Shown here piece by piece: positions 46,846 through 61,249 of a stretch of 64,000 nucleotides of DNA (position 1 is its first letter; each line of letters starts with the position of its first letter). This stretch comes from Sindora glabra. Taxonomy: Eukaryota > Streptophyta > Magnoliopsida > Fabales > Fabaceae. Both the position numbers and the translations under genes were made by a program. The notes under the pieces were generated by a model, which was given only the letters and a program-made list of their open reading frames with translations, searched no databases and was not told the origin of the DNA. The stretch covers positions 21,991,883 to 22,055,882 of the forward strand of contig CM035230.1 of the NCBI GenBank assembly GCA_020226215.1. The letters run 5' to 3'.

Positions 46846-47229
46846 TTTCAAATGAAAAATAGTCAAACTATGGCACATGACTTGTGAGAAAAAGCATGTA
46901 AACTATGTTTTGCACAATAAATAAATTAGTTTATTAGCTTTTTTTTAGGTATATCCAAGTAGCCTAAGTCTAAAATAAAGAAAACACAAAACAAAAGAAA
47001 GTTTAGCTAGCAATTATTGTGGTCAAGGATATCCTTATCACATTAGTCAACACTATATTGCAATGCAGTTCCATTATTTGTAAACTAATTAATATACCTA
47101 TTTCCTTCATGATATGTGTGACAAATAGAGATATACCACTTTCTTTGCAATACATCATGCATAGTCTTAAGGAGAGCTTTATCTATTTCAAAAGTTTCAC
47201 TCTTATTTTTCAAGCATTAGACTAAAACA

Positions 47230-47400
47230 AGGGAATCACATTCCAAAATAGTCTTTCTAAAGTTAAGAGACTAAGCTAATTTAAGACCCTTGAAATCTAC
47301 TTTGGCAACCAAATAATTTCCCAAGTTTCTAGCAAAATTACAAATCCATTCTCTGCAACTACCTCTTATTAACCCACCTCACCTTGCTTGATTTATAGAA
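47230..47400 (-). pseudogene. LINE RNase H remnant
   Basis: The minus-strand frame reads EWICNFARNLGNYL, GLKLA and LNFRKTILECDSLVLV, the usual blocks of the plant-L1 RNase H domain (GFARNLG..., LGF-K-I-E-DS). Between it and the RT, 47800-48300 shows pieces such as LLHDHTRS and a DVKWKLIW-like stretch of the zinc-binding zone. Confidence 0.7.
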
Positions 47401-47410
47401 GATTTCATAA

Positions 47411-47413
<3 letters not shown>

Positions 47414-47449
<36 letters not shown>
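47414..47449. repeat. (TA)n microsatellite within the LINE
   Basis: About 18 TA units, followed by TTTATTTATTT. Confidence 0.9.
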
Positions 47450-47452
<3 letters not shown>

Positions 47453-48539
47453 TTATTTTTATCCATTACTTAAGAGGTGGATGCCATGCCACTTTAACTT
47501 CTATCTTTTAATAATGAGCATCTAGTTTTCTATTTTCAAGTGTTTCATTAATCTCTTTTACATAATTTAGTATTATCCTTATAGGATCATGCAATTCTTG
47601 AAACTTATTATCAAAAACCCTTTTATTCCTCCATTCCCAATTCTTACTAATAGCAACACTCTATACAAGACTCCATCTCAATTTCATATGATCCCTCAAC
47701 TTTATAGTTAGATTCATTGAAGACCATTCATTAACATCCTAAGCAAAGAAGCATAATACATAAACTAATCTCTTCCAAATATTAACCACTTATATGCACC
47801 TTTATAATGCATGCAACATGCTTTCAATATGCTAATCACATCAATTATAGAATGATGACATATTAAACTAAAAGCTTCTTAGCTTATTTGTAGGCAAGTA
47901 ATATTGAATAGTGGTCATAACATAGGTTTTCTTTTATCCTCTCCACTTCCATATCAATTTCCATTTCACATCCACCTCTCTTAAATCCAATATTCGTGTG
48001 TCCAATAAGTACTCTTAACACTATACTTCTTGTGTGATCATGTAGTAGCTTGATAGACTTAATAATATCCTAAGCTTGTAGGTTGATAATTCTCTTCAAT
48101 AACTCCTAATTCCATTCCCCACCTTAACCACAAAATCATGCCCAAATGTATCTAAATAATCTTGCAAATGGTTAACTTTTACAAAATTATTTAATAAATG
48201 CCCACTACTAATCTAACTAATCCTCCTAAAACCTTTAATCTATCTATAATCACCCATTGATAATTCTTCAAACAATGAAGGTGCAACTAGGTAAGATTTT
48301 TCTAAAAATTAGAATCTAAAGATTTACATATAACTTGTTTAGTTATATCACATCCTTTACCATATTTAGCTATTAAAAATTTGTTCTAAAGGCTATATTC
48401 TCCTATACATAATTTGGTGTTCCACATTAGCAAATACTCTTTTGGTTAGCATATTCTCTACCAATTAATATCATGATATTTATAAACATCAAAGTTATAC
48501 CTCCAATTTGCATCTTCTCAATTAGTAAGCAAATCTATT

Positions 48540-49500
48540 ATGGAATTTTTCTACTTGCATTATGTATATTGGTAAAGCAAAAGTCATTGAAAATATGAAA
48601 GTTGCTTTACCTGCCATAGACATAAAATTACACTTTCACCTTGTTAATTTCTTTTCCATTTTTGATATAATATCAATAAACTCTTACTACCTCCTTTCTC
48701 CATACCTTAAATTAACTCCTAAATATTTTCCCATTTCTAATGTTTTTCCAAAGTCACTAGCGTCTAAAATGGCTTTGGCATTCTCTTCTTTAACTCTTTT
48801 AGATTGGAAAAATAAGTGAAAGTCATAGCAAAGCTCACCTTTTGTCCATAAATATTATAAAACAAATAGAGGCATCACTTAACATTATTAATTTAAGATA
48901 CTAAAGTTTTAACAAACAAAAGTAAACTATTCATAACTAGAAGATGAGATATTTCTAGACCTTAGTGTCTAACTCTCATAGCTTTCCACTAACCATTCTT
49001 TACATATTTAGAAACAAAATCAGATAAAGTATCCATACAAAGCATAAAAAGATACGAAAGGATGAGGTTTGCCTAAAAAATAACTTTAATAGAAAAGAAA
49101 GAGTCACTTTGCCTTCCAGTCTATAGAATTTTCATTAAAATAGATGTTACATGTTCCATGATAATTCGAATAAGATTCATAGGTAGGTTTATAGCTTCAA
49201 GCATTATTATGATGAAACATAATTTAAGTTAGTCATATGCTTTTTCAAGGTTTACCTTGATCATCATGAAACTCCTTCCTTTATTCCTATTCAAAGATTG
49301 GAAAAGTTCATTTGTAATAACCATGAGGTGATGAATACACATTCTAGGAATAAAACTCAGCTAAAAGGGTGAAATTAGATTTCTAAGAATAGGTTTGATG
49401 CAATCAACTATCACTTTTGAAATGTTTTTGTAACTTACATTGCAAAAAGAAATTAGCAGTAACTATAACATAAATTTTGTTTTATATACTTCTAGGATAA
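48540..49500 (-). pseudogene. LINE reverse transcriptase remnant
   Basis: On the minus strand: CNVSYKNISKVIVDCIKPIL, then ITNELFQSLNRNKGRSFMMI, KVNLEKAYD, MNLIRIIMEHVTSI and YLFMLCMD, then KYLGVNLRYGERR and CNFMSMAGKATFI. These are consecutive conserved RT blocks of plant L1 elements. The FADD catalytic site is lost: near 48820 the equivalent reads CYDFHLFF. Stops interrupt several blocks. Confidence 0.8.
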
Positions 49501-49929
49501 ATGCTAATAAAGTCAAATTAGTATATAATACACTTTGTTTTCCTTTAAACACTTCTTTGACTAACTTATTAATTCTATTTTACCTTCTACTAACAGTGGT
49601 CTTGTCATAGTAATACTTAGTATTTCTATCTCCATCTTTTTATCCATTTTGATATGATTCTAATGCCATAAAATTTCTTCTTAAATTAAGACTTTCTATA
49701 ATTCTTTTTGAAGATTTCTTTTCAACCTATTAAGATCCAAAAATTGTTTTCTTTCCATAGCCCTTTGAACTTCTTTAATTTGAACAAGGAGAATTTTTTT
49801 TCCTTTTTTTTAACATGTTCAAATACATCAAAACTCCATTCTTTAACCTTGGAATGAAATTATTAACAACAACTCCAATATCATAATTTGACTCCTAAGC
49901 TTTTTTCGAGAAATTATTATAATTATTAT

Positions 49930-50300
49930 ATGTAAATCATGTAGCTTCAAAATGAAAATACCTATCTTTTTTCTTCCTTAACTTCCTATCAAATTTAATA
50001 GGATGTGATGGTGATTAAAATAAGGTCAAGGAAGTGTTTACACAATCACATCTCTATATAGAATCCTCCAATCAACATGACAAAATGTATAGTCCAATCT
50101 CTCAAATAATCTTGCAAAATTAAGAAGTTTTGGACTTTTCCATGTGAAATATGATCCTTAGCAACCCAAGTTAATCTAATTACAGTAATTAATAAGTTCA
50201 TTGAACTTCTAAAATTTATCCAAATCATAGAGAGCATCACATTTCTTCTCATTACCATATCTTATATCATTAAAATCCTCTGACGTAGAAGATAGATATC
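49930..50300 (-). pseudogene. LINE endonuclease remnant
   Basis: The minus-strand frame reads FNDIRYGNEKK, then KFNELINYC, LGC-GSYFTWKS, FERLDYTFCHVDWRI and YFNHHHI with stops between. These match the plant L1 endonuclease blocks DFND, GSKFTW, ERLDRAL...WR and SDHHPI; the D of the final SDHHP motif reads N. Confidence 0.75.
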
Positions 50301-51232
50301 AAACTCTAGGATTAGTACAGTGACTAGTCTCCCAGTCTCTCAAAGTAGGGCTTAGCTTTGCCTTGTGTCGTCCTAGTCTCTCATTGATTTGTTAATAATT
50401 TCAATCTTCCAAACTACTTACGCATTTTCATTTTCAATTCAGGAATTAGACTTACATATGCAGTAGTAAACAACCATGAATGTTGCTTTAACTCGAATAA
50501 TAAATGAATGAATTGTGTGTTTTTCTCTAAAATGGTTACTTTAATTAGACTATCATACTAACCAACCCATATAACTTAACCCTTCCTTATCTGACAATGG
50601 TTGTAGAATAGTTAAATCTAAGACATTAAAGAATGCTTACTTCTCCATGTATAACGACTTTAACTTGACATAAAAGGATAAGCTAATTTATATGAGCTAC
50701 AAAATATCTATCACCTATCCCATAATAGTTCCAAATAGATAATTTTCTAATTATTATAAAAAATAGATATAAAGTAAAATTAACAAACTAAATAACAAGA
50801 AAAGGAAGCAATCTTTATGTCAACATCATACTTATCTCTTAACATTAGCCATATTATTAATATCTAATGATTCTTCCATCATAGAATCATAACCATCTCA
50901 ATTCTTCTTAACTTTTGTGATCAATAGGTCAAGTGGATTTAAGGGTTTGTTAATCTTTGCAATTTCTTATCTATCAAACATCATTCCATCTAGTGTAGTG
51001 TGCAAAACTCTTTCAAATTCTACGTTAGCATGGCTTCCCTTTTGTATTGTCACTCCTTGCATCCTTCTTTCAAGACTCTATTATTACATGTAAGTTTACA
51101 TACCAAAGGCATACATTATGAAGTATTTCCAGTGGTATTAACTAAAGGCTCATAATCTAACTCCAATGTTTTTCCCAATGCTTTTCTATTACACTTGCTT
51201 AGTTATACTAACCTATTTCATATTACCTTTGC

Positions 51233-52260
51233 TTAACAAAAGAGCTCTATCTTGTTCATTCTAGAGGAGATTCTTTTCATTTTTTTAGGTTTAACCCTAT
51301 GATGTGTTTCACCTTCCTCATTGATATCATTCAGTGGTGCAAAGTATGATCCATAGGATTTCTTTATATTATTACCATCCAACTTTCCTTTTTTTCCATC
51401 CTTTGGTTTATTAATTACTACTCCTTTTCTTTTTGCACTATGATTTTTATAAGCAATCATCTATTGGCCAAACCTAAAGCTAGCTTCTAGTTTGTTAACT
51501 ACCATCTCACCTTTATCCAGTTGCATTAATTATTAAGAAATACTCCTATCCACTTTTTTTTGTAGAACTCAAATCTATTACTGGACAACCTTTTACAGTA
51601 CCTATAACATCCATACTTACAATAAATTAAGTGTAACCCTTTATATGTGATCTACTTTTATTTAATGGAAAGTAGTTAGATCCATTTTTACCACCCTCTC
51701 AATGCGATTAACAATCACACTCAGCACATGTTTGTGATAGTAATGTATTAAGAGCTTTGGAATACACACCCAAGATGCTACTAAGTCAATACTACCTAGA
51801 CTTAGGTTGAAATCTTGAGTCTGCAATTGTACAATCAAGTAACAATAAAAAATTACTCATGGTTCCTTAGAAAGAACAAAATCAAAATCATGAAGATTGT
51901 TAAAGCATATCAAATAAAAATTCTCACTTAAATAAATAATAATTACAATACCATTAGGATTCTATAACTAGTTAAGTTTTTATTTAAGAAGTTTGTATCC
52001 TATTCTACACCACATGAGCTTTACTATAATTGTATCCTTCCATGGTTTTGCAATTTCTCCTTTTCCTCCTTTGAGAGAACCAATATAAGACAATTATGAT
52101 TTCCCTTGACAGTTCCTTTCACCATTATGAAACCTGCAAGAATTCCCTTGTTAGTTATCATAATAGATTTCTTCTTCTCCATGTTACGATCCTTCATAGC
52201 CTTTTCCATATGTTCACTATTAAAATCACTATCTTGATTTGAAGTTTCAACTCCCTCCAT
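51233..52260 (-). pseudogene. LINE ORF1 remnant
   Basis: Two open pieces on the minus strand (52260-52024 and 51460-51233) are rich in Lys and Glu. The second contains SYGSYFAPLNDINEEGE, similar to the SRF--L-D/N segment near the end of plant L1 ORF1 proteins, which bind element RNA. Position upstream of the endonuclease fits. Weak on its own; supported by context. Confidence 0.45.
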
Positions 52261-52330
52261 AATAATTCCTCACCAACCAATAACATAGCCTTATAAATTT
52301 TTCTCTTTTGTAACTAGACGTATCCATAGA

Positions 52331-53126
<796 letters not shown>

Positions 53127-53454
53127 GTATTACATGAAGTCATTTTAAATAATTTTTAAATATAAAATTATTTATGGATATTAATTTATGTAGTCACTAT
53201 AATTATAATTGTTGTATTTGATTATTCAAATGATTGGGCACCATGCATTTTCATGAGTCTTGCACTAATTAAATATTAAATAAAGAATTTCTGGTAGATT
53301 GAGATCAACAAAAAACTTATAAAAATGCATGGGGCCCGCTCATTTAAACTAGTAGATGTGGCAAATAATTGTAGTGGTTACACTAGATCAAAATCCATTA
53401 ACAATTTAGTATTTAGAAATAATTTTAAAATGACTCCATATAATACGTAATGCA
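53127..53454. mobile_element. foldback MITE, about 330 bp
   Basis: Arms of about 130 bases are inverted copies: 'gaagtcattttaaataattt' on the left equals, with few changes, 'ggagtcattttaaaattatt' on the minus strand of the right; likewise 'ggcaccatgcattttcatga' and 'ggccccatgcatttttataa'. The outer left end dissolves in the TA array, so the target duplication is unreadable. Confidence 0.75.
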
Positions 53455-53567
53455 TACATAAAAAGTGTTTAACATACTAAAAAAGCTAACTTTTAGCTTT
53501 ATGAACTTGCCCCAAAACATTTTTTTAGTATTTTTAATATATTTGCTAAACTTATTTTTTTGAGAAA

Positions 53568-53780
53568 AAAATCTCTTTTAAGAAAGAGAAATTCTTCCTA
53601 ATTCAGTGAGTATATTTTTGTATGCTCATTACCATTAAAGTTGAGAGAAATTTAAATAAGGTTAGTTAAAAAATTGATTATTTTTTAATAATAAGAAACT
53701 GATAATTTCTTAGTGGTAATGGACACACAAATTATGTGCTAATTTAGTATGAAAGAATTTTTCTTAAAGAGGTTTTATAC
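53568..53780. mobile_element. foldback MITE, about 210 bp
   Basis: The left arm 'ctcttttaagaaagagaaat' and 'tgctcattaccattaaagtt' pair with the right arm, read on the minus strand as 'ctctttaagaaaaattcttt' and 'tgtccattaccactaagaaa'. Confidence 0.6.
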
Positions 53781-53789
53781 ACTTTATTT

Positions 53790-54937
53790 GGATGTAGTTA
53801 GAAAAAGTATGGAAAGAAAATAAGTTAAAATAATTTGTAAAGAAATTATATTGAAAAATATTCTTTGATCTATTATTTGCATGTATAAAAATTAAAAAAA
53901 GGAAAATAATAAAATTAATAATTTTTATTTAATTTCATTGAATTTAAAAAATAATAAATAAATTAATTTATTAAATGACAAAATTGCCTAAGAAGTCAGG
54001 GCAATTTGAAAACTACAAAGTTTTCTATCCTTTTTTTGCTTGTTGGTTCTTTAATTATTTTTTAAATGTTTTTTATTTCCATTACGAGTTTTCTATAACA
54101 CACTAAAAAATTTACCTTTAACTTTTTTATTTTCATACTTTTTTATGCGTAAATACAACATTTAGACATATCCCTCAAATTTTATAATTAGTAGTATTAG
54201 TCTTTTATTTTTTAATTTATTATAATGATTTGTCCATCCCTTCATTAATAATATTAAAAAATAATAAAAATAAAAAATATAACTCAAAAATAAATATATA
54301 TTTAACATAGTTAGAGTGGAAGTTATCAATTTTCTTAAGTGTTTTTCATTTATTTTAACATTACAAGTAAAGGAAGAAACGAATAATTATAACAAATGCA
54401 AAAATAAAGAATTAATAGTCTTAATTATAAAATTTGAGAGATATAATAGTCACAACCTCTATAAATAAGGCATTAATTTTTTGTTTTTTTACAAAGAGGT
54501 AGAGTAGTTTCACAGCGGGCTCACAACTTTTTTTTTTGTTCCAATTCATCTCGCTTGTTTTGATTAATATCATAACCAATGTCATAATTATGAAACCCTT
54601 GTTAATTATGTACCCCTTAGTATCACTCTTATGTATCATTGTGTATTTGACTTATATACATTAATTTAACATAATAAATAAATAAATAATAAGTAAAATA
54701 AGTCTGCAATGTCATAAGATTCATTTAATTAAAATTCAAGTAATTATATTTTTATTTTAAATTTGAATATCTTACCAATCAAAATAATTTGGACTCAATA
54801 TAAAAATATATTAGTTTATTCATACATCCATTGGTATTAATATACTCCTTTTATATCATTTTATATTTATCTATGAGTTAATTTAATAATTAATTTTACT
54901 ATTAAGGTGATAACCCTAATAGTATCAAATTATTATT
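53790..54937. other. AT-rich DNA, no gene
   Basis: The minus frame at 54421-54639 has no family signal. Confidence 0.4.
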
Positions 54938-57715
54938 TGTGATACCCCAAAATAGGATAGGAAACACTAAGTAAGAAAATTCTCTAGGACACTCTAATTT
55001 AGAGACCTCGTAGGAAAAATCAGATAAATTACGGAAGAATTGTAAGGATAATTGGATAGTAAGCCTAACCAGAAGAAAATTTTGAGAATTTTACTAGACA
55101 TCTAATAGATAAAAATTGAATTTAAATCTTGATACTAGGTTTACGAAAATAATTTTAGAAATTCGACAAAAAAATAAAAAACTCGATGAACCGAAAAGTA
55201 AGGAAAAGAGCTGAAATTTAGTAGATAAATTTTAAAAAAAAATTAAATTGTTATTAAGACTACTTTAAATTAAATTTAGGACTTGAAAATGGTTATGGAA
55301 GGCCATAAATGAAGTCCAAAAATTTTCAAAAAGATCAAGGGTTAATTTGCAAGAAAATTAAAAAAATTTGAGGCTAAGATTGTAATAAACCCTTTTTTAT
55401 CTTTTAAGTAATTTAAATTTTTATTGTCTTAGGCTAGGTTATTCCAAGTTTTGTAGGCCCAAATATGATTTTTGTGAGCCAAAAAACATGGCCCAAGATT
55501 GGCTCAAGCTTCCAAAGGAAGCCAATGACTAAAGTGAAAGAAAGTAGCAAAATTTAGGGCCTTTTTGGAATTAACCCCATTTATTTTGTGTGTGGCAAAT
55601 TTTAACTGGTGGAGTGAGTCATCATGAGCTAATCTCCAGCCCATGTGGATGGCCAAGAAAAGGGTCCAAATGTCCCCAAATAATTTTCACAAAAATAAAA
55701 AAGAAATGGTTAGAAAATTATGAAAATTTTTAGAACATTGTAGAAAATTAATTAGGCATCTATTTAAGTATTTGGAGGGCCTTTGAGACCAGAAATTTTT
55801 GGTCATTCCAGCCTAAAAAATGTAACCCTAATAGGCAAGAAGGAGAAGGAGAAATTCAACTAACACTAGGACAAACTAACAAGAAATTCAAACTAGCAAG
55901 GTAATTTAGTGATTCCTTTCAATTTCTTCTAAATTTTTGTAAATTTGTTTTCTTCAAACTCCCAAAATCTAAATTAATTTCTTGAAGTCATTCCCTCATC
56001 ATCTCAAGAACCATTGAGAAATAAATGGAGTGAAGGAGACAAGGTGAGAGATAAATTGTTGAAAGATTTCTTCAATGGCTATGTTGAAATTGTTGTATCG
56101 GTAATGTTGTCATATATATGGTTTATGTTAGTTGTTGTAAATCTGATTTGGGTTGAAGTTATATATGATATAATGTTCTTAATAAGAGGGTTTAAGCTTC
56201 TGTTAATGTGGATAAAGTGTATATCAATTGTGCTGAAGGAAAAGTTAATGAATGATAGGGAAATAGTTGAAACTGAACAATACACAATACCCACGAAAAT
56301 CTTAAGTATATAATCTTTAAAAAAATTGATTCTTGATGTTCGATGGTCCTTCATGGAGTGATGTTGAACTTTAAATATTTTGGTGAATTTTATAAATTTT
56401 TAGAATAGCCTCCCATAATTGGAAACCAAAGTTGTCCATAACAAGACTCCTGTGTGATAGTCTCGGATCTGGGAATTTTTGAGGTACCAAATGGCCTTGA
56501 AAAATTATGAGAAAATTTATGGTGTTCAATTAAAGTGTTATAGTTATTGTGTATAATTTCATGACCAACATAACTTATTTGTTCACCTAACAAAACTATG
56601 AACCAAAACTGTTCAGAATGAACTCAGAAAATACTAGTTATGTTCGTGAAATTTTTAGGAGCACAAAACGGTAAAAAAAAAATTCTAGAAAAATTTGTGG
56701 GAGATATTTAAGTGTAAGGAATCTTGGAACAAAATCTCATGATTTTTAAAATTCATTAGTTCTTTCAAACAATTTGCCCTTCAAATTTGCCCCAATAGGA
56801 TCTAGAATAGGGGAAAACCAATAGTTATCCTTGAAATTGTGAAATTTTAACTTAGAAACCCTTGAAACACATTCAAACTAATTGTCAATTGTGATGTTAA
56901 AGACTATTGCTTATAACTAGAGAACATTAGTTATGATTTGAGCATGAAAAAGGATGTTAGACTTAACCACTCCTTAAATTGTGTTGTGAGTCTAACAATG
57001 ATTTTTTATTAAAAAAAAGATATAAAACATTCATGACAAAAGAGCATAAAACATTTATGGCAAGGTTGGTATTTTTGATTTGCCCTATTTGAAGATTCGT
57101 GGGCCTTGTTTGAGGATTCGCAGAAATGTGATTGATGCAGGTGGCATCCCACTATTATTCATTATACATGCAAATAATTAAAAGGGGAGATATAAGGTGA
57201 AGCCCGCATACCAACTATTGTCATTTCTTGTGAAACTAATTACTTAAATAAAGGAATTATAACTTCAACATATTAATCTTAAATTATAGGGAAGGCCCCT
57301 AAAGGGAGAATTGAACACTTAGGCAATTTATTACTCATTGAGTATGTTTTATATGCTTCTATTTATTAAAATTGTAGGTAGTGAGCATGGATCAAGAGTG
57401 ACACATTGATACTTATTGTGGCTACGTCTGCACCCCCTATGGCACCTGCAAGATCGTGTTTTGGTTCAAATTTTGGATCAATGTGTCAGAGGTGGGCTTC
57501 CAATATAGAGTAGACTTTGAGCTTGTGAATTGAAAGCCTAATGCTTTTATTGTATTTTCACTGCATAGAGTTACTCCTCCGGAGGGTCACGGGAGTAATG
57601 GCTCCAGTTCCACTCCTCCCGAGTCCGATTTAAAGGAGAAGGAGTCTAATAGGTTAGTTTAAAGTCTGATGTTACCACCGTATTTTGCTCATATTGTATA
57701 AATACTTATACTTTG

Positions 57716-57791
<76 letters not shown>

Positions 57792-57870
57792 ATATCTAAT
57801 TAAGTAAACATAAAGCTTTTTGTATAATATTGTTACATGAATTGGTTATTTTCGAGGAAATAACGTGTGC
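54938..57870 (+). mobile_element. probable Ty3/gypsy LTR (chromovirus, Tekay-like), solo or truncated
   Basis: Begins TGTGATACCCC, close to the TGTGACACCCC start of Tekay/Del LTRs. Near 57580-57640 'cctccggagggtcacgggag' and 'cactcctcccgagtccgatt' resemble the late part of such LTRs, and the stretch is less AT-rich than its flanks. The right border is not fixed: candidates lie between 57670 and 57870. No gag-pol was found on either side, suggesting a solo LTR. The frame at 56014-56313 is hydrophobic low-complexity and not a gene. Confidence 0.4.
57717..57781. repeat. (TA)n microsatellite
   Basis: About 32 units. Confidence 0.95.
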
Positions 57871-57879
57871 ACACACTAA

Positions 57880-59177
57880 AGGCTTGTAAGAATATCCATT
57901 TGAGAAGTTAGTCTTAATAGATATCTTTATACAAGCATGACTAAAGTAAAGTGGATCGTGTCATTATTTCATCTTAAAAGTTATGAATTTAATACAATAG
58001 AGTTGTGTCCAATGAAAAGGTAAATGATTCTTAAAATTGCTCATACTTTAATAAGGTTGTAGCGATGAACGCACTTTTTGAATAGTAATTATATTTATAT
58101 AAATTATAGATACCATTTTCTTATGATTTTCTCTGCTCTTTTTTTTTTGCTATTTTGATTTATTGTATTACAAGTATATTGTCTTAGCTTTTAAAATTAT
58201 TTTTCTCATTTTTTAATTTTATTTTGATCAATTACATTCAAATTGTAAAGATGACATCATAATTTGATCTCATCAATGATGTTAATTCTAAAATAAATTA
58301 TTTAAGGATTAGGGCATAGGTAAGGCTTCATTTTGTACAAATAAATAATAAATTAGCTGATAGCTGACAAGATAACTGATTATTTAAGAAGTGTTTCATA
58401 AAATTAGCTTTTGAATTAGTTAAAATCATAAAATAATATAAAAGATATATTAATAAAAATAGATATGTAAAGTGAAATAATTTATATGTATCTAAAGATC
58501 AAATGATATTAATGTAATTAGAATGTTCAAAATAAAAGTATAACATCTAATATTTAATTAATTATATTTTATAAACTTACATATATATTTTACTTACATA
58601 AATTTTATTTTATTATTATTCATAATAAAATTTTAATTACTTAAAATATAATCAATTATATTTTATGATATGACATATTTATTTACATATATTTTTATAT
58701 ATTTATAGTTTAAAATTAAGATATAAAATTAAGTTAAAAATTAAATTAATTATATTTTATGACATTACATTGTGAAGGAAATTGATTGTAAGCTAATCAA
58801 AAGAATAAGGATATATTTAAAAAAATCTAAAAATATAATATTTTATCGGTTATAAGTTATTTAAAATGACTTATTAAATTAAAATTTATTTTTTTAAATA
58901 AGGTAGCATGTAAAACATTTCTAAAAACTAGTTATTAAGCAAGTCAATAAGTTATAGATTAACTTATTTATTATATGAAATAAAGTTTAATTTATTTGCA
59001 GAGCAAATTTGATTATAAAAAACATTCCTTATTAGGTAATGTGGAAATAGTACCTTTAGATTTAGGTAACTATATCTCTTTTTAATTTGATTTCATTTTA
59101 TTATTAATAGAAGTTTGATTGTAACTTTTTGACATTTGCATATAAATAATACATTTATTTTTAAAAGATCTCTAACA

Positions 59178-59229
<52 letters not shown>

Positions 59230-60690
59230 GAAGAAGAGTGAATTACACTAACTTCTATTAAAGTTTAGTTTAATAACACTTGATACTTTTTATTTTTTTA
59301 GAATTATATACTTTTTACAACTGATCTCACTCCTACCATTATAAAATACAGTGGCATTAATATTTTAACTAATTACCCTTCTTTAATGTCATCCATAATA
59401 ATTGGAAGATCATTTTCCTATTTTTTTATGTACAAATTTATCTTTTTGTTGAACAAACTATAAGCCTGTTGCATTTTCATTCTTCAATGAAAGGACATAT
59501 TTGTATATAAAAATGTAGGAAAATTATCTTCAACTCATTAAAGACAACATTAAAGAAGAAATTATAATTAAAAAATTAATATTATTATATTTTATAAAAG
59601 TAGAAGTGTACAATTTTGAAAAATTAGTGGTGTTGAGCATAATTAAACAAAACTCAAGAGGGTAAATGTATTAGAATCATTAAAATAAATTAGAATCATT
59701 ATGATTTAATGTGCGGTGCTATATTTGTTTAATTTTTCAAAATTAAATAAATTTTTTATGCACTTACAAAAAATTATGTCAATCCTTCCATTAATACATT
59801 AATGTCTTCCAAAATTTAAAAAAAGAAAGGTCATTTTACTTCACAAAGGTTATCACTGTAATCAATAATCAATAATTACTTCATGAAGATTACCACTATA
59901 ATCAATAGCAAACATACTTATGTAATAATTATATATGATAATTATTATTACCTTAAATATTAACTCAAAGTTAATAATTCTAAAAAAATTAACGAGCAAC
60001 ATTAAAAAGGTTCAATTATATCTTAAAATTTAATTACGATAATCTTAATAAAATAAAATGAAGTCATGATAACTTAATACACATATTTTCAGACGTTTTT
60101 ATTCAATATTTGGAAAAAAAATTTGTTCACTTGCAAATAAAATATGTCACATTCATTTGTAATAAAAAAAATGTCAATTCTTCGTTCCAAACTTTGATAC
60201 TATTCAACACAGAAAATTATTTTAAATTAAAAATATTATTGCAATAATTGATAACAGATCAAAATAATTTTTTTAGAAGTGAAACAAATAATTATAATTT
60301 TTTTGAATAATAATTCAATGTTAGTAAGTTTGAAAAATTAATGACAAGTTACAGTACGGTATATATTTTAAAACATTTTTTTGAAATAAAATAAAATTTT
60401 TATTTCACTTAAATAAAATATTTTGTGATTTTTTTATAAAAATAATATATGCATGCTTCAATCAATACATTAATATATTTTAAAATAAAAATCATGTTAT
60501 CACTATAATTAATAACAAGTCAAACATAATTAACTAAAGCTTGAATTTGATAATCATTACTATCTTAAATATTAATTTAAATTTATTAATCATTGAAAAT
60601 TAATAAAAATTTTAAAAAGTAATTACATTTTTGTTTAATTTAATTTAAAAATAAAAATATTTGTTCCATTACACATAAAATAGTTACAAG
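57880..60690. other. AT-rich DNA, no gene seen
   Basis: Contains an (AAT)n array and degenerate AT-rich repeats. Around 58350-58980 phrases such as 'gtttcataaaattagctttt' and 'aaaacatttctaaaaactag' may be decayed MITE ends. Confidence 0.4.
59178..59229. repeat. (AAT)n microsatellite
   Basis: About 17 units. Confidence 0.95.
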
Positions 60691-60826
60691 GAGAAGGACT
60701 GAACCAACAGAAGACAAACAATAAAATGAAATACAACACAAAACAATGAAACAAAATAGAAGACTCTTTCAATTATGTGCTTCAACTAAAAACTGTCTGA
60801 TCTTTATCAGGTGTTGAGGTAGCTAA

Positions 60827-61078
60827 TCAAGTTATTCTATCGCGTAAATGTCTTGGAGGAGATATGGAGATGTAAGCACGCTTATGGCTCTTTGGATCTA
60901 GAATAGCTATTGAATCCGATTCTTCAAGATTGGGAGGGTGTAAACCATCTATCTTGTGGGAGATTTTGAAATACACTCTTCCAAGTGGTTTGGGAGTCTT
61001 AAAACAGTCTTTAGAAAAAGAATTTCGCTTATGAAGCATTCTTGCATTTTTCATTTGACCGGCATGTTGATACCGCAC
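60827..61078 (-). other. unrecognised 83-codon frame
   Basis: A basic, polar frame (KPLGRVYFKIS, DSIAILDPKSHKRAYISIS) in a slightly GC-richer patch. I do not recognise it, and splice or promoter context is not convincing. It might be an exon or repeat remnant. Confidence 0.2.
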
Positions 61079-61249
61079 ATGTTATTGTCACATTCCTTTT
61101 CAACTTCCAATACCGTGAGCCTATGAGATATATTGTTGCTGAATTTTTTGTTGGAAACCCCTCCTAACTTATGGTAACTTAGTTGAAAAGGGATTATGTT
61201 GAGAATAGACAACTAGTAGAACGTGATGGTGACCAAATTGATGATTTGT

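Larger units (their letters stand above)
46935..52330 (-). mobile_element. decayed L1-type LINE retrotransposon
   Basis: Read on the minus strand, plant L1 hallmarks appear in the right order from about 52260 to 47200: ORF1-like Lys-rich protein, endonuclease, reverse transcriptase, cysteine/WxW zone and RNase H. A short poly-T near 46939-46947 on the plus strand ('gcttttttttagg') may be the poly(A) tail. Every part has stops and frameshifts, so it is dead. Target duplication was not identified. Confidence 0.8.

Noticed and set aside
56014..56313. 99-codon plus-strand frame
   Set aside because: It lies within the probable gypsy LTR, is dominated by hydrophobic AT-rich codons, and has an equally long antisense frame.
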